Shown piece by piece: positions 24,766 through 34,028 of a DNA stretch of 64,000 nucleotides. Where the stretch lies: the NCBI GenBank assembly GCA_963812255.1, contig CAWEUM010000005.1, positions 1,550,001 to 1,614,000 of the forward strand. The letters are read 5' to 3'. Source of the stretch: DATJGR01 sp963812255 (lineage in GTDB: Bacteria > Pseudomonadota > Gammaproteobacteria > Pseudomonadales > Azotimanducaceae). How positions within the stretch are numbered: position 1 is the stretch's first letter; each line of letters starts with the position of its first letter. The notes under the pieces were generated by a model. It had not been told where the DNA came from. It did no database searches and saw nothing but the letters and a program-made list of their open reading frames with translations. Both the position numbers and the translations under genes were made by a program.

Positions 24766-27700
24766 ATGACGAGCCGCCGGCCCGGTGCACTGCAGGAGGA
24801 GCTTGCCCTCGGAATGCCCCGTGAGCGCGGCCTGTACGATCCCAGGTTCGAACACGACAGCTGCGGCGTCGGTTTCGTTTGCGACATCAAAGGGGTAGCG
24901 AAGAATCAGATCGTCCGGGCCGCGGAACACATCAATTGCTGCATGGTCCATCGCGGCGGCGTCGGCTACGAAAAGAACACCGGTGACGGCGCGGGGATTC
25001 TGACCGCGCTGCCGCACAAATTATTCGCGAAGTTCTCGAGGCGCCAGTTGGATCGGGAGCTGCCGAGCCCGGGCCGCTACGGCGCCGGCAACGTATTCCT
25101 GCCGCGCGCAATCGACGAACGCCAACACTGCAAGCGCATCATCGAGGAACGCATCGAGGCGGAAGGGCAAGTTCTGCTCGGCTGGCGCACCGTGCCCACC
25201 GATGCGGATGGCGCGGCCATCGGAAAAGCGGCACGGCGCGCCATGCCCACGATCGAACAGCTCTTCATAGGCGCTGCGGCCGAAATCGACAACGATGCGT
25301 TCGAACGAAAGCTGTATCTAATTCGCAAACGTGCGACGCACCTGTTGCGTCGCGACGTTGCGCTGGTAGAGCGCAAGATGTTCTACGTCTGTAGCCTTTC
25401 GAGCAAGGTGATCATCTACAAGGGCATGCTGACGCCGCATCAGGTGTTTCCTTTCTACCGCGACCTCGACGATCTCGACTACGAATCGCACCTGGCGATG
25501 GTGCATTCGCGCTTTTCGACCAACACGTTTCCTTCGTGGGACCGTGCGCAGCCCAATCGATTCATGAGCCACAACGGTGAGATCAACACCGCGCTCGGCA
25601 ACAAGAATTGGATGAACGCGCGCGAAGGCGTCGTGGAGTCGAGCCTGTTCGGCGCCGACATCAAGAAGCTGTTTCCAATCGTCGAGCCGGACTGTTCGGA
25701 TTCCGGGGAATTCGACAACGTCCTGGAATTCCTGCTGATGTCCGGTCGCACGTTGCAGGAAGCGGTGCTGATGATGATTCCGGAGGCGTGGCAACAGCAC
25801 CCGACGATGTCGGACGAGAAGCGCGCGCTGTACGAATTCCACTCCTGCATGATGGAACCGTGGGACGGTCCTGCGTCGATCGTATTCACCGATGGAAACT
25901 ACATTGGCGCGGTGCTCGACCGCAATGGACTGCGGCCGAGCCGCTATTACATCACCGACGACGACATGTGCATCATGGCGTCGGAAGTCGGCGTATTGCC
26001 GGTCGATCCCGAGCATGTCGTCGCGAAGGGTCGCCTGCAGCCGGGCAAGATGTTTCTGATCGACTTCGAACAGGGGCGCATGATTCCCGATGAGGAAATC
26101 AAAAGCACCTGGGCGAAGGCCCACCCGTATCGGAAATGGCTGGACGATCAACGCATCGAACTCGGCGAGTTGAAGCCGCACGGCGACGCGCACGGATTTC
26201 ATCCAGACACGTTGATGCAGCGAATGCGTGCATTCGGCTACACGCAGGAAACGATGCAGTTCATGTTGCTGCCGATGGTTCGCGAGTTGCGCGATCCGCT
26301 CGGCTCGATGGGCAACGATGCGGCGCTGGCGGTGATGTCCGAGAAGCCTCGGATGTTGTACGACTACTTCAAGCAGCTCTTCGCGCAGGTGACGAACCCT
26401 GCAATCGATTCGATCCGTGAAGAAGTGATCATGGCACTGGAATGCTATATCGGCCCGGAAGCCAACCTGCTGGAGGTGTCCGCCGCCAACGCACATCGCC
26501 TGCATGTTCCGCATCCGATCCTGACCAACGAGGAGGTTGCGGCACTCAAGACACTGGATCATCGCGGCTGGAAATCGCGCACGATCGACATCACTTTTCC
26601 GCGGGATTCCGGCAGCGCGGGCCTGACGAAGTCACTCGATCGAATCTGCCGCGACGCATCCGAAGCGATAGCCGACGGCATGAGCATCATCGTGCTGTCC
26701 GACCGCCGGGTATCGGCGTCACGCGTTCCACATAGCGCACTGATTGCGACCGCCGCGGTACACCATCATCTGGTCGAAAACCACGCGCGTACACGTATTG
26801 GCATCATCGTCGAAACCGGCGAGGCGCGGGAGGTTCATCATCACTCCCTTTTGATCGGCTACGGGGCCGATGCGATCAACCCGTATCTCGCCTTCGAAGC
26901 ACTGTGGCGGGCGCGCGCCGATGGTCTGCTGGCAGACGCGGCGCACGTGACGAACGACCACGACATCGTTTACGCGTATCGCAAAGCCACCGCCAAGGGG
27001 ATTCTGAAGGTGATGGCCAAGATGGGCATCTCCACACTTCAGTCCTACAAAGGCGCACAGATCTTCGAAGCGATCGGCCTCGCCTCGGAGGTGATCGATC
27101 GATGCTTCGTGGGCACCGCGAGCCGGGTCCAGGGTGTCGGATTCGACGTGCTGGCCGAGGAACTGCAGCGGCGCCATGCGCTTGGCTATCCGGGACGCAA
27201 CGTCGTCTCGCTGCCGGTGTTGCCGAATCCCGGCGACTTTCACTGGCGCGACGCTGGTGAACGCCACATGTGGGATCCAACCGCGATCGCCGAATTGCAG
27301 GTTGCGGCGCGCGCGAACAGTGAAGATGCGTATTGGCGCTTCTCGAAGCATACGAATGAAGCCGTCAACCGCCACGCGATGTTGCGGGGACTGCTCACAT
27401 TCAATACCGCGGTCAACGGTGGCCCGATACCGATTGAAGAGGTAGAGCCGGAAGCCGAAATCGTCAAACGATTCGTCACGGGTGCGATGAGCTTCGGCTC
27501 GATTTCGCAAGAGGCGCATGAAACGCTCGCGATCGCGATGAATCGTATCGGTGGTAAATCGAACACCGGCGAAGGCGGCGAAGACCCGATTCGCTTCATT
27601 CCGCTTGCGAACGGTGATTCGAAGCGCTCGGCGATCAAGCAAGTCGCGAGCGGCCGCTTCGGCGTGACCATCAATTACCTGACCAATGCCGACGAGCTAC

Positions 27701-29370
27701 AGATCAAGATCGTGCAGGGCGCGAAGCCGGGCGAAGGCGGTGAACTGCCCGGCCGCAAAGTCGACGAATACATCGCCGGCATTCGTCATTCGACACCCGG
27801 CGTCGGGCTGATCAGCCCGCCACCGCATCACGACATTTATTCGATCGAAGATATCGCGCAGCTGATTCACGATTTGAAGAATGCAAATCCCGAAGCCCGA
27901 ATCAGCGTCAAGCTCGGCGCGGAGATCGGCGTGGGCACGGTTGCAACCGGCGTGACCAAGGCGCGCGCCGATCATCTCGTGATTGCCGGAGACACCGGTG
28001 GTACCGGCGCATCACCGTTGACGTCGATCAAACACGCCGGCATACCGTGGGAACTCGGTATTGCCGAGACGCACCAGACGCTGGTCATGAACAACCTGCG
28101 TTCGCGCGTGGTGCTGCAGACCGATGGGCAGTTGAAGACCGGCCGCGACGTTGCGATCGCCGCATTCCTCGGCGCAGAGGAGTTCGGTTTCGCGACTGCG
28201 CCCCTCATCACGCTCGGCTGCATCATGATGCGCAAGTGCCATCTCAACACGTGCCCCGTCGGCATCGCGACGCAGGATCCGGAGTTGCGCAGAAAATTCT
28301 CCGGCAAGCCCGAGCACGTCGTCAACTATCTGTTCATGGTCGCGAAAGAGTTGCGCATGATCATGGCAGAGCTCGGCTTTCGTACCGTCAACGAGATGGT
28401 CGGACGAGTCGACGCGTTGCAAGTGGCTGCGGCGGTGAACCATTGGAAAGCCAAGGGGCTGGACCTTTCCAGCCTGCTGGCGCCAGCAGAAAAGCCGGAA
28501 GATTTTCTCGGTGCATTCGCCCAGCACAAACAGGACCACGATCTCGACATCGCGCTGGACAACGAACTGATCCGCCTTGCGGAACCCGCGCTCGCGCGCG
28601 GCGAGAAAGTCGAGCATCGCCTGGACATCGTCAATACGAACCGCGTCGTCGGTGGCATGTTGTCGAATGCGATCATCAAGCGCGTCGGTCCACAGATGCT
28701 GCCGGACGGTACGATCCACTTTCGCTTCTACGGCAGTGCAGGTCAGAGTTTCGGCGCCTGGCTTGCAAAAGGTGTCACGTTGGAAGTCGAAGGCGATGCA
28801 AACGACTACGTTGGCAAAGGGCTCTCCGGTGGCCGCATCATCATCTATCCTCCAAGGGCAAGCTCCTTCGCCGCCGAGCGCAACATTCTCATTGGCAATG
28901 TCGTGCTCTATGGCGCGACGAGCGGTGACGCGTACTTTCGTGGCATCGCCGCAGAGCGATTCGCCGTTCGCAACAGCGGTGCGACCGCGGTGATCGAAGG
29001 CGTCGGCGATCACGGTTGCGAATACATGACCGGCGGTCGAGTCATTGTGCTGGGCGAGACGGGGCGCAATTTCGCCGCCGGCATGAGCGGCGGTATCGCC
29101 TACGTCTGGGATCCGGACGGCGTGTTCCCGCAACGCTGCAACACCGAAATGGTCGCGCTCGAGGGGCTCGAGGAAGACTCCGACATCTGCGAATTGAAAT
29201 CGTCGATCGAAAATCATCTCGCGTTCACGGGATCGACGGTCGCAAAATCAATCCTGCAGGATTGGGGCCGTTCGCTGATCCAGTTCGTAAAGGTGATGCC
29301 GACCGACTACAAGCGCGTGTTGCAGGCTCGCAACGCCGGCGAGCCGCTGCCGTTCGCCGTCGAAGCGTAG
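24766..29370 (+). CDS. gltB: Glutamate synthase (NADPH) large subunit
   Basis: GltB, 1534 residues, converts 2-oxoglutarate and glutamine to two glutamates. The short propeptide ends before C33 in FEHDSCGVGFVC, the N-terminal nucleophile of the class II glutaminase domain (about 33-440). A central domain follows, then the FMN-binding synthase domain (about 850-1220; PPPHHDIYSIEDIAQLIHDL, AGDTGGTGASPLTSIKHAGI), with the 3Fe-4S cysteines in CIMMRKCHLNTCPVG, and finally the GXGXG beta-helix domain (GKGLSGGRIIIYPP). A sigma-70 promoter lies upstream and gltD follows after 12 bp. In relatives gltBD runs in the same direction after damX; here it is convergent with damX. Confidence 0.97.
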   Translation: MTSRRPGALQEELALGMPRERGLYDPRFEHDSCGVGFVCDIKGVAKNQIVRAAEHINCCMVHRGGVGYEKNTGDGAGILTALPHKLFAKFSRRQLDRELPSPGRYGAGNVFLPRAIDERQHCKRIIEERIEAEGQVLLGWRTVPTDADGAAIGKAARRAMPTIEQLFIGAAAEIDNDAFERKLYLIRKRATHLLRRDVALVERKMFYVCSLSSKVIIYKGMLTPHQVFPFYRDLDDLDYESHLAMVHSRFSTNTFPSWDRAQPNRFMSHNGEINTALGNKNWMNAREGVVESSLFGADIKKLFPIVEPDCSDSGEFDNVLEFLLMSGRTLQEAVLMMIPEAWQQHPTMSDEKRALYEFHSCMMEPWDGPASIVFTDGNYIGAVLDRNGLRPSRYYITDDDMCIMASEVGVLPVDPEHVVAKGRLQPGKMFLIDFEQGRMIPDEEIKSTWAKAHPYRKWLDDQRIELGELKPHGDAHGFHPDTLMQRMRAFGYTQETMQFMLLPMVRELRDPLGSMGNDAALAVMSEKPRMLYDYFKQLFAQVTNPAIDSIREEVIMALECYIGPEANLLEVSAANAHRLHVPHPILTNEEVAALKTLDHRGWKSRTIDITFPRDSGSAGLTKSLDRICRDASEAIADGMSIIVLSDRRVSASRVPHSALIATAAVHHHLVENHARTRIGIIVETGEAREVHHHSLLIGYGADAINPYLAFEALWRARADGLLADAAHVTNDHDIVYAYRKATAKGILKVMAKMGISTLQSYKGAQIFEAIGLASEVIDRCFVGTASRVQGVGFDVLAEELQRRHALGYPGRNVVSLPVLPNPGDFHWRDAGERHMWDPTAIAELQVAARANSEDAYWRFSKHTNEAVNRHAMLRGLLTFNTAVNGGPIPIEEVEPEAEIVKRFVTGAMSFGSISQEAHETLAIAMNRIGGKSNTGEGGEDPIRFIPLANGDSKRSAIKQVASGRFGVTINYLTNADELQIKIVQGAKPGEGGELPGRKVDEYIAGIRHSTPGVGLISPPPHHDIYSIEDIAQLIHDLKNANPEARISVKLGAEIGVGTVATGVTKARADHLVIAGDTGGTGASPLTSIKHAGIPWELGIAETHQTLVMNNLRSRVVLQTDGQLKTGRDVAIAAFLGAEEFGFATAPLITLGCIMMRKCHLNTCPVGIATQDPELRRKFSGKPEHVVNYLFMVAKELRMIMAELGFRTVNEMVGRVDALQVAAAVNHWKAKGLDLSSLLAPAEKPEDFLGAFAQHKQDHDLDIALDNELIRLAEPALARGEKVEHRLDIVNTNRVVGGMLSNAIIKRVGPQMLPDGTIHFRFYGSAGQSFGAWLAKGVTLEVEGDANDYVGKGLSGGRIIIYPPRASSFAAERNILIGNVVLYGATSGDAYFRGIAAERFAVRNSGATAVIEGVGDHGCEYMTGGRVIVLGETGRNFAAGMSGGIAYVWDPDGVFPQRCNTEMVALEGLEEDSDICELKSSIENHLAFTGSTVAKSILQDWGRSLIQFVKVMPTDYKRVLQARNAGEPLPFAVEA

Positions 29371-29382
29371 GCACACGACGCC

Positions 29383-30837
29383 ATGGGCAAACACACCGGG
29401 TTCAAAGAGTTTCCGCGCCGTGCGGAACCATATCGAGACGCCGCGAAACGACTTCTCGATTTCGAAGAAATTTATACCAAACACGATCCCAAGAAACTCG
29501 CGGTGCAGGGGTCCCGCTGCATGGATTGCGGCGTGCCATTCTGTCAGTCGAACGACGGTTGTCCGATCCACAACCTTATTCCGGAATGGAACGATCTCGT
29601 CTATCGCGGGCACTGGCGCGAAGCGCTCGATCGTCTGCACCTCACCAACAATTTTCCGGAGTTCACCGGCCGCGTGTGTCCAGCGCCATGCGAGGGCGCG
29701 TGTGTGCTCGGCATCACCGACCCGCCCGTGACCATCAAGAACATCGAGATGGCGATCATCGACCGTGGCTTTGCCGAAGGTTGGGTGGTTGCGAATCCGC
29801 CCGCGGCGCGTACCGGCAAGCGAATCGCGATAATCGGTTCCGGACCGGCCGGGCTGTCCGCCGCAGCTCAGCTGAACCGGGCCGGTCATCTCGTTACCGT
29901 CTATGAGCGCGCCGACCGCATTGGCGGTCTGCTGATGTACGGCATCCCGAACATGAAGCTCGACAAAGGCATCGTCGATCGGCGCGTCGATCTGTTGCGC
30001 GCGGAAGGCGTCGTGTTCATCACGTCCGCCGACGTTGGAGACGGCAGCAACGGCACGTTCGACACGCGCAGGTTGGTCGAGGCGAACGATGCCGTGCTGT
30101 TCGCGACCGGCGCCACGGTACCAAGAGATCTGTCGATTCCAGGACGAGAGCTATCCGGTATTCATTTCGCCATGGACTTCCTGCGTGCCAATACCAGGAG
30201 CCTGCTCGATTCCGCCCATGCCGACGGCGACTACATTTCGGCGAAGGATAAAAGCGTCATCGTCATTGGCGGCGGCGATACCGGAGCCGATTGCATCGGC
30301 ACGTCGCTGCGCCACGGCTGCCGCTCGCTGGTGAACTTCGAGATCCTTCCGCAACCGCCGTCCGGACGCGCCGACGACAATCCATGGCCGACCTGGCCGA
30401 AAATCTTCCGGGTCGATTACGCCCACGAGGAATCCACCCAACAATTGGGCGAGGATCCGCGCGTTTACAGTATTTCCGGCAAGGCGTTCGAAGGCGACGG
30501 TCAACTCACCGGCATACGTACGAGCGAAGTGAAATTCGTCAACGGTTCCGTGCAGGAGATCCCCGATACCGAGAAGGTCTGGAACGCCGACTTGATCCTG
30601 ATCGCGATGGGATTTCTCGGGCCGGAACATCAGGCTTCAGATCCGCTCGGCCTCGCTTACGACGCCCGCAGCAATCTGCGCGCCGACTACGGCAAATATG
30701 CGACGAACGTTGCAAGCGTATTTGCGGCCGGCGACTGCCGTCGCGGCCAATCACTCGTCGTTCGCGCTATCAACGAAGGCCGCGAAGCCGCGCGCGAGAT
30801 CGACCGATCCTTGATGGGTACGACGCTGCTCCCCTGA
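29383..30837 (+). CDS. gltD: Glutamate synthase (NADPH) small subunit
   Basis: GltD, 484 residues, passes electrons from NADPH through FAD and iron-sulfur clusters to GltB. The N-terminal ferredoxin-like region has two Cys clusters (CMDCGVPFCQSNDGCPIHN; CPAPCEGACVLGI) for the 4Fe-4S centres. The FAD Rossmann motif is IAIIGSGPAGLSAAAQL, the NADPH motif is VIVIGGGDTGADCIGT, and the C-terminal FAD motif is VFAAGDCRRGQSLVVRAINE. The gene ends 24 bp from the convergent damX gene. That gap holds a 6-bp stem (CGGCAC/GTGCCG at 30841-30856) without a T-run. Confidence 0.97.
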   Translation: MGKHTGFKEFPRRAEPYRDAAKRLLDFEEIYTKHDPKKLAVQGSRCMDCGVPFCQSNDGCPIHNLIPEWNDLVYRGHWREALDRLHLTNNFPEFTGRVCPAPCEGACVLGITDPPVTIKNIEMAIIDRGFAEGWVVANPPAARTGKRIAIIGSGPAGLSAAAQLNRAGHLVTVYERADRIGGLLMYGIPNMKLDKGIVDRRVDLLRAEGVVFITSADVGDGSNGTFDTRRLVEANDAVLFATGATVPRDLSIPGRELSGIHFAMDFLRANTRSLLDSAHADGDYISAKDKSVIVIGGGDTGADCIGTSLRHGCRSLVNFEILPQPPSGRADDNPWPTWPKIFRVDYAHEESTQQLGEDPRVYSISGKAFEGDGQLTGIRTSEVKFVNGSVQEIPDTEKVWNADLILIAMGFLGPEHQASDPLGLAYDARSNLRADYGKYATNVASVFAAGDCRRGQSLVVRAINEGREAAREIDRSLMGTTLLP

Positions 30838-30861
30838 CGGCGGCACAGCCGTGCCGACGCG

Positions 30862-32340
30862 TCAGTTGAGTATCGCTTGGATCGAGGCAAACGACCTGAT
30901 CCACGGCTGCACTCGCCCCACACTGGGCGGCAATGAAGACGACGCCGACGTCGCCTCCGCGCGCGTTGGATAGCTACCGTAGGTGACCACGTACAACGAC
31001 GAGCCGTTGCGTTTCGTTTCGAACGTGGCAAATCGTTCCGCGTGATCCTGCCGTTCGATGAAGCTGTCGCGATTCGCGCGATTGGTAGTCGCGAACAACT
31101 GCAACGTAAAGAATTTCGGTGGCTGCGCGCGCAGCCACTGTGCCGAGTTGGACTTGCGAGTTGCGGAGATCACCGGCGGCAGCGTCGGCTTCGTCGTCGC
31201 TTGCGGTGTGCGTCTGGTAGTCGTCACGGCGGGCTCAGCCGCGTTGATGGGCGGCTCGGGCTCAGTCGCGGGGATTTTGTTCGGGACGGCCGGAGTCGAA
31301 TCAACCGAAACATCCGGCGATACGGTATCCCGCTCTATGGGTATCGGACCGTAAGCAGTGCTAGACGTAGCCAAGGCGCTCTTCTCCTTCGTCGGCAACG
31401 CGATGGATTGTGTTCCCGTGAGATCAGACGGTGGTGACGGCCGGGCATCGTCGGTCACGATCGGCTCGTCCGCAGGAGCGCTTCCTGAGTAGTCATTGAA
31501 GATCAGCCAACCCATACCCGCCGCGATTAGAACGAGTATGGCGAGCGCTCGGTGCGTGCGCGGCAACCACCGGCGCGTGTTGCTGACCGTCAGTTTGCCG
31601 GAGAGAATCGCGCTCGCGAGTTCATCGATACGCCCCGGCACACCACTCGAGCCTCCAACAATGACCGACAGTTCGTTCGGCGCGAACACCGAGCGATCTC
31701 GCACGCCCGCTTGTGAAACGCGAAACGCGATGTACCGGCGCGACTCATCGTCCGCGAACGGCATCAATCGTATCTCACGCCACTTCTGCGCGGGCTCGCT
31801 GCGCTTGGAAGCTTTGTCCAGCGATTGCACGAAGTAGGCTTCCGCGAAGAACACGATGCGCAGCCCATCGTCGGCACCCGAATTGACCAACTTCAACAAC
31901 TGGGCGAGTGCGCGCAATTCCAGCAGATGAGCATCATCGACCATCACGAGGCAATCACGTTTGGCGCCGATCTGCTCGTGAACGTGCAGTGCAATCAGTT
32001 CGATCAGCAAACGGGAATCTGCGTTGGCCGGTGCCGCCATGCCAAACCCGTGGATGATTCCAGAGAGGATCTCGCGCGTGTCACTGGTTAGATTCGCATT
32101 GATTCGCGCCGCCTTGACGCCGGGATCGAGACCACCCGACAACGCTCGGAAAAGCGTGGACTTTCCGACGCCGCGCTCGCCCGTCACGACCAGCAACCGG
32201 TGCGTCCATCGCGCAGGATGGCGCAACTCCTCGAGCTGACGACCCCGCTCGCCCGCGCCGAAGAACTCGTCCGTGATCTCCTTGAACGGGTCCTTCGACA
32301 GACCCAACCCTGCCAGCGTGGGATGCGGGTCAGCCTTCAC
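30862..32340 (-). CDS. damX: DamX-like AAA ATPase with C-terminal SPOR domain
   Basis: A 492-residue cell-division-associated membrane protein. An N-terminal AAA domain (Walker A VTGERGVGKSTLFRAL; Walker B LVMVDDAHLLEL) is followed by a transmembrane helix (RALAILVLIAAGMGWLIF, about 262-280), a long Ser/Thr/Pro-rich periplasmic linker, and a SPOR domain that would bind denuded peptidoglycan at the septum (FFTLQLFATTNRANRDSFIE to LYVVTYGSYPTRAEA). The start GTG 32340 overlaps the aroB stop by 11 bp; an earlier ATG would add 18 residues that look like antisense noise. The gene closes the pil-aro operon, as in pseudomonads. Confidence 0.88.
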   Translation of the reverse strand: MKADPHPTLAGLGLSKDPFKEITDEFFGAGERGRQLEELRHPARWTHRLLVVTGERGVGKSTLFRALSGGLDPGVKAARINANLTSDTREILSGIIHGFGMAAPANADSRLLIELIALHVHEQIGAKRDCLVMVDDAHLLELRALAQLLKLVNSGADDGLRIVFFAEAYFVQSLDKASKRSEPAQKWREIRLMPFADDESRRYIAFRVSQAGVRDRSVFAPNELSVIVGGSSGVPGRIDELASAILSGKLTVSNTRRWLPRTHRALAILVLIAAGMGWLIFNDYSGSAPADEPIVTDDARPSPPSDLTGTQSIALPTKEKSALATSSTAYGPIPIERDTVSPDVSVDSTPAVPNKIPATEPEPPINAAEPAVTTTRRTPQATTKPTLPPVISATRKSNSAQWLRAQPPKFFTLQLFATTNRANRDSFIERQDHAERFATFETKRNGSSLYVVTYGSYPTRAEATSASSSLPPSVGRVQPWIRSFASIQAILN

Positions 32341-33430
32341 ACAGCATTCCGTGCGCTGCGAGTGTGGCCGAAAGTGCCGCCGGCTCAAATTCATCGGTGA
32401 CGATGGCGTCGCCTATCGATCGCGCAAGAACGAGGCGCAACCGGCCATCGATGACCTTCTTGTCCATACCCATCGAGGTACCCATCGAGTCGGCTCCGAT
32501 GTTTCCGGGCGGCACCACCGGCAACCCGAACGCGGAGATCAGCGCCTTGATACGTCGACTGTCGGCTCCGTTCAGCAGCCCGATTCGCGTGGATAGATCC
32601 GCCGCCATTACCATGCCAATGGCGACCGATTCACCATGCAAGTATTCGTAGCGCGTCAGCGTTTCGATGGCGTGACCAAACGTGTGGCCATAGTTCAGAA
32701 TCGCGCGCGCGCCCGACTCGCGTTCATCGTTCGCAACCACTTCGGCCTTGATGCTGCACGAGGTCAGCACCGCATGATGCAGGCACTTCGGATCGCGGCG
32801 CAGCAGCGGCTCGACGTTTGCCTCGAGCCACGTGAAGAACTGTGCGTCCCGGATCACTCCGTACTTGATGATCTCGGCAATGCCGGCCAGGTACTCCCGG
32901 GCCGGCAACGAACGCAGCGTGTCCAGATCCGCGAGCACCAAACGCGGCTGATGGAACGCGCCGATCATGTTCTTTCCCAGCGGGTGATTTACGGCCGTCT
33001 TTCCCCCAACCGACGAGTCCACCAACGCCAACAGTGTTGTCGGAACCTGAATCAGGTTCACGCCGCGCTGATACGTCGCAGCAGCGAACCCGGCGATATC
33101 TCCGACCACGCCGCCGCCGAGTGCAACCAACGTGGTCGTGCGGTTGTGACGCCGCGTCATCAGGTGATTCATCACCCCCGAATAGGTTTCGAGCGTCTTG
33201 TATTCTTCGCCATCCGGCAGCACACAAGTATCGACCTGATAGGCTGCAAGCGCAGCCGATAGTGCGTCCAGATACAGCGGCGCAATTGTCTCGTTGGTAA
33301 CGATGCAAATCTGGCGCCCGCCTATGAACGGTACAAAGTGCGCCGAATCAGCCAGCAAACCCGTGCCCACGATGATCGGGTAGCTTCGAGTGCCAAGCTC
33401 GACCGACAGTTCTGCCGTCACGCAATGCAT
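32330..33430 (-). CDS. aroB: 3-dehydroquinate synthase
   Basis: AroB, 366 residues, forms the first carbocycle of the shikimate pathway using NAD and zinc. Visible motifs: the NAD loop GGGVVGDIAGFAAATYQRG, the substrate region PTTLLALVDSSVGGKTAVN, zinc ligands Glu in YLAGIAEIIKYG and the histidines in LNYGHTFGHAIE, and LHGESVAIGM. The start could be ATG 33430 or the GTG 33421 that overlaps the aroK stop by 4 bp; I prefer the ATG. It is coupled to aroK upstream and to damX downstream. AroA is elsewhere in the window (7923). Confidence 0.96.
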   Translation of the reverse strand: MHCVTAELSVELGTRSYPIIVGTGLLADSAHFVPFIGGRQICIVTNETIAPLYLDALSAALAAYQVDTCVLPDGEEYKTLETYSGVMNHLMTRRHNRTTTLVALGGGVVGDIAGFAAATYQRGVNLIQVPTTLLALVDSSVGGKTAVNHPLGKNMIGAFHQPRLVLADLDTLRSLPAREYLAGIAEIIKYGVIRDAQFFTWLEANVEPLLRRDPKCLHHAVLTSCSIKAEVVANDERESGARAILNYGHTFGHAIETLTRYEYLHGESVAIGMVMAADLSTRIGLLNGADSRRIKALISAFGLPVVPPGNIGADSMGTSMGMDKKVIDGRLRLVLARSIGDAIVTDEFEPAALSATLAAHGMLCEG

Positions 33431-33951
33431 CCGTCGCACCGAAGCTTTCCGGCGATCTCGCGCGCCAGCGATTTGGCGGAGTGTCGATCTGCACAGAACC
33501 GGTAGTCGGCGATGCCCGCATACAGCGGGGCGCGCTCTTGTGCGAGGCGTTCGAAAGTCGCCTTTGTATCGCGCTGCCGCAGCAACGGACGACGCTTGTC
33601 ACGTCGAGTACGCTCGACCAGCTTTTCGATTGGTGAGTCGAGGAATACGACGATGCCACGGGCCGCTAGATTGCGGCGATTTTCATCGCGCAATACGACA
33701 CCGCCACCGGTCGCCAGAACGACGCCATCACGTTGCGTCAACTCGTCCACCACAAGATACTCGCGCTCTCGGAAGCCTGCTTCACCTTCCCTATCGAAGA
33801 TCCATCCAATGTCGGCGCCCGCCTTCTCTTCGACCACGCGATCGGTATCGAAGAATGGCAGGCCCAGCTCTTCGGAAAGCAAACGGCCAACCGTCGTCTT
33901 GCCGACTGCCATCAGCCCAATGAGAAATACGTTGTGATGTTTCGTGACCAT
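33418..33951 (-). CDS. aroK: Shikimate kinase
   Basis: A 177-residue shikimate kinase, which phosphorylates shikimate at O3. Walker A is LIGLMAVGKTTVGRLL, the substrate-binding Asp/Arg pair lies in PFFDTDRVVEEKAG and FREREYLVVDEL, the glycine-rich VLATGGGVVLR follows, and the lid arginines are in TRRDKRRPLLRQ. The kinase Gly before the P-loop is changed to LMAVGK, common among bacterial AroK. The start ATG 33951 is chosen for MVTKHHNVFLIG; six more codons upstream are possible. The ATG lies 6 bp after a 10-bp-stem hairpin, listed separately. Confidence 0.95.
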   Translation of the reverse strand: MVTKHHNVFLIGLMAVGKTTVGRLLSEELGLPFFDTDRVVEEKAGADIGWIFDREGEAGFREREYLVVDELTQRDGVVLATGGGVVLRDENRRNLAARGIVVFLDSPIEKLVERTRRDKRRPLLRQRDTKATFERLAQERAPLYAGIADYRFCADRHSAKSLAREIAGKLRCDGCIA

Positions 33952-33957
33952 AACGAC

Positions 33958-33982
33958 GAACGGCGCCACCTGGGCGCCGTTC
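33958..33982 (-). promoter_or_regulatory. GC-rich hairpin directly before aroK
   Basis: Arms GAACGGCGCC (33958-33967) and GGCGCCGTTC (33973-33982) form a perfect 10-bp stem with a 5-nt loop. In the pil-aro direction it lies between the pilQ stop (34029) and the aroK ATG (33951), ending 6 bp before the ATG. No U-run follows, so it is not a standard terminator. The loop reads CAGGT, and the only Shine-Dalgarno-like bases near the start lie in it, so folding could affect aroK translation or stabilise a processed end. Confidence 0.5.
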
Positions 33983-34028
33983 AGTCTAATACGAGGACAT
34001 TTGTAAGTCGTCTATCCCCGAGCTTCGA

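Noticed and set aside
25318..29217. Several antisense open frames of 300-414 codons over gltB
   Set aside because: Composition is rich in Arg, His and Asp as expected for mirror frames, with no family motif, start signal or promoter.
30841..30856. Small stem CGGCAC/GTGCCG between gltD and damX as terminator
   Set aside because: The stem is only 6 bp and no T-run follows on either strand, so I do not call it a terminator.
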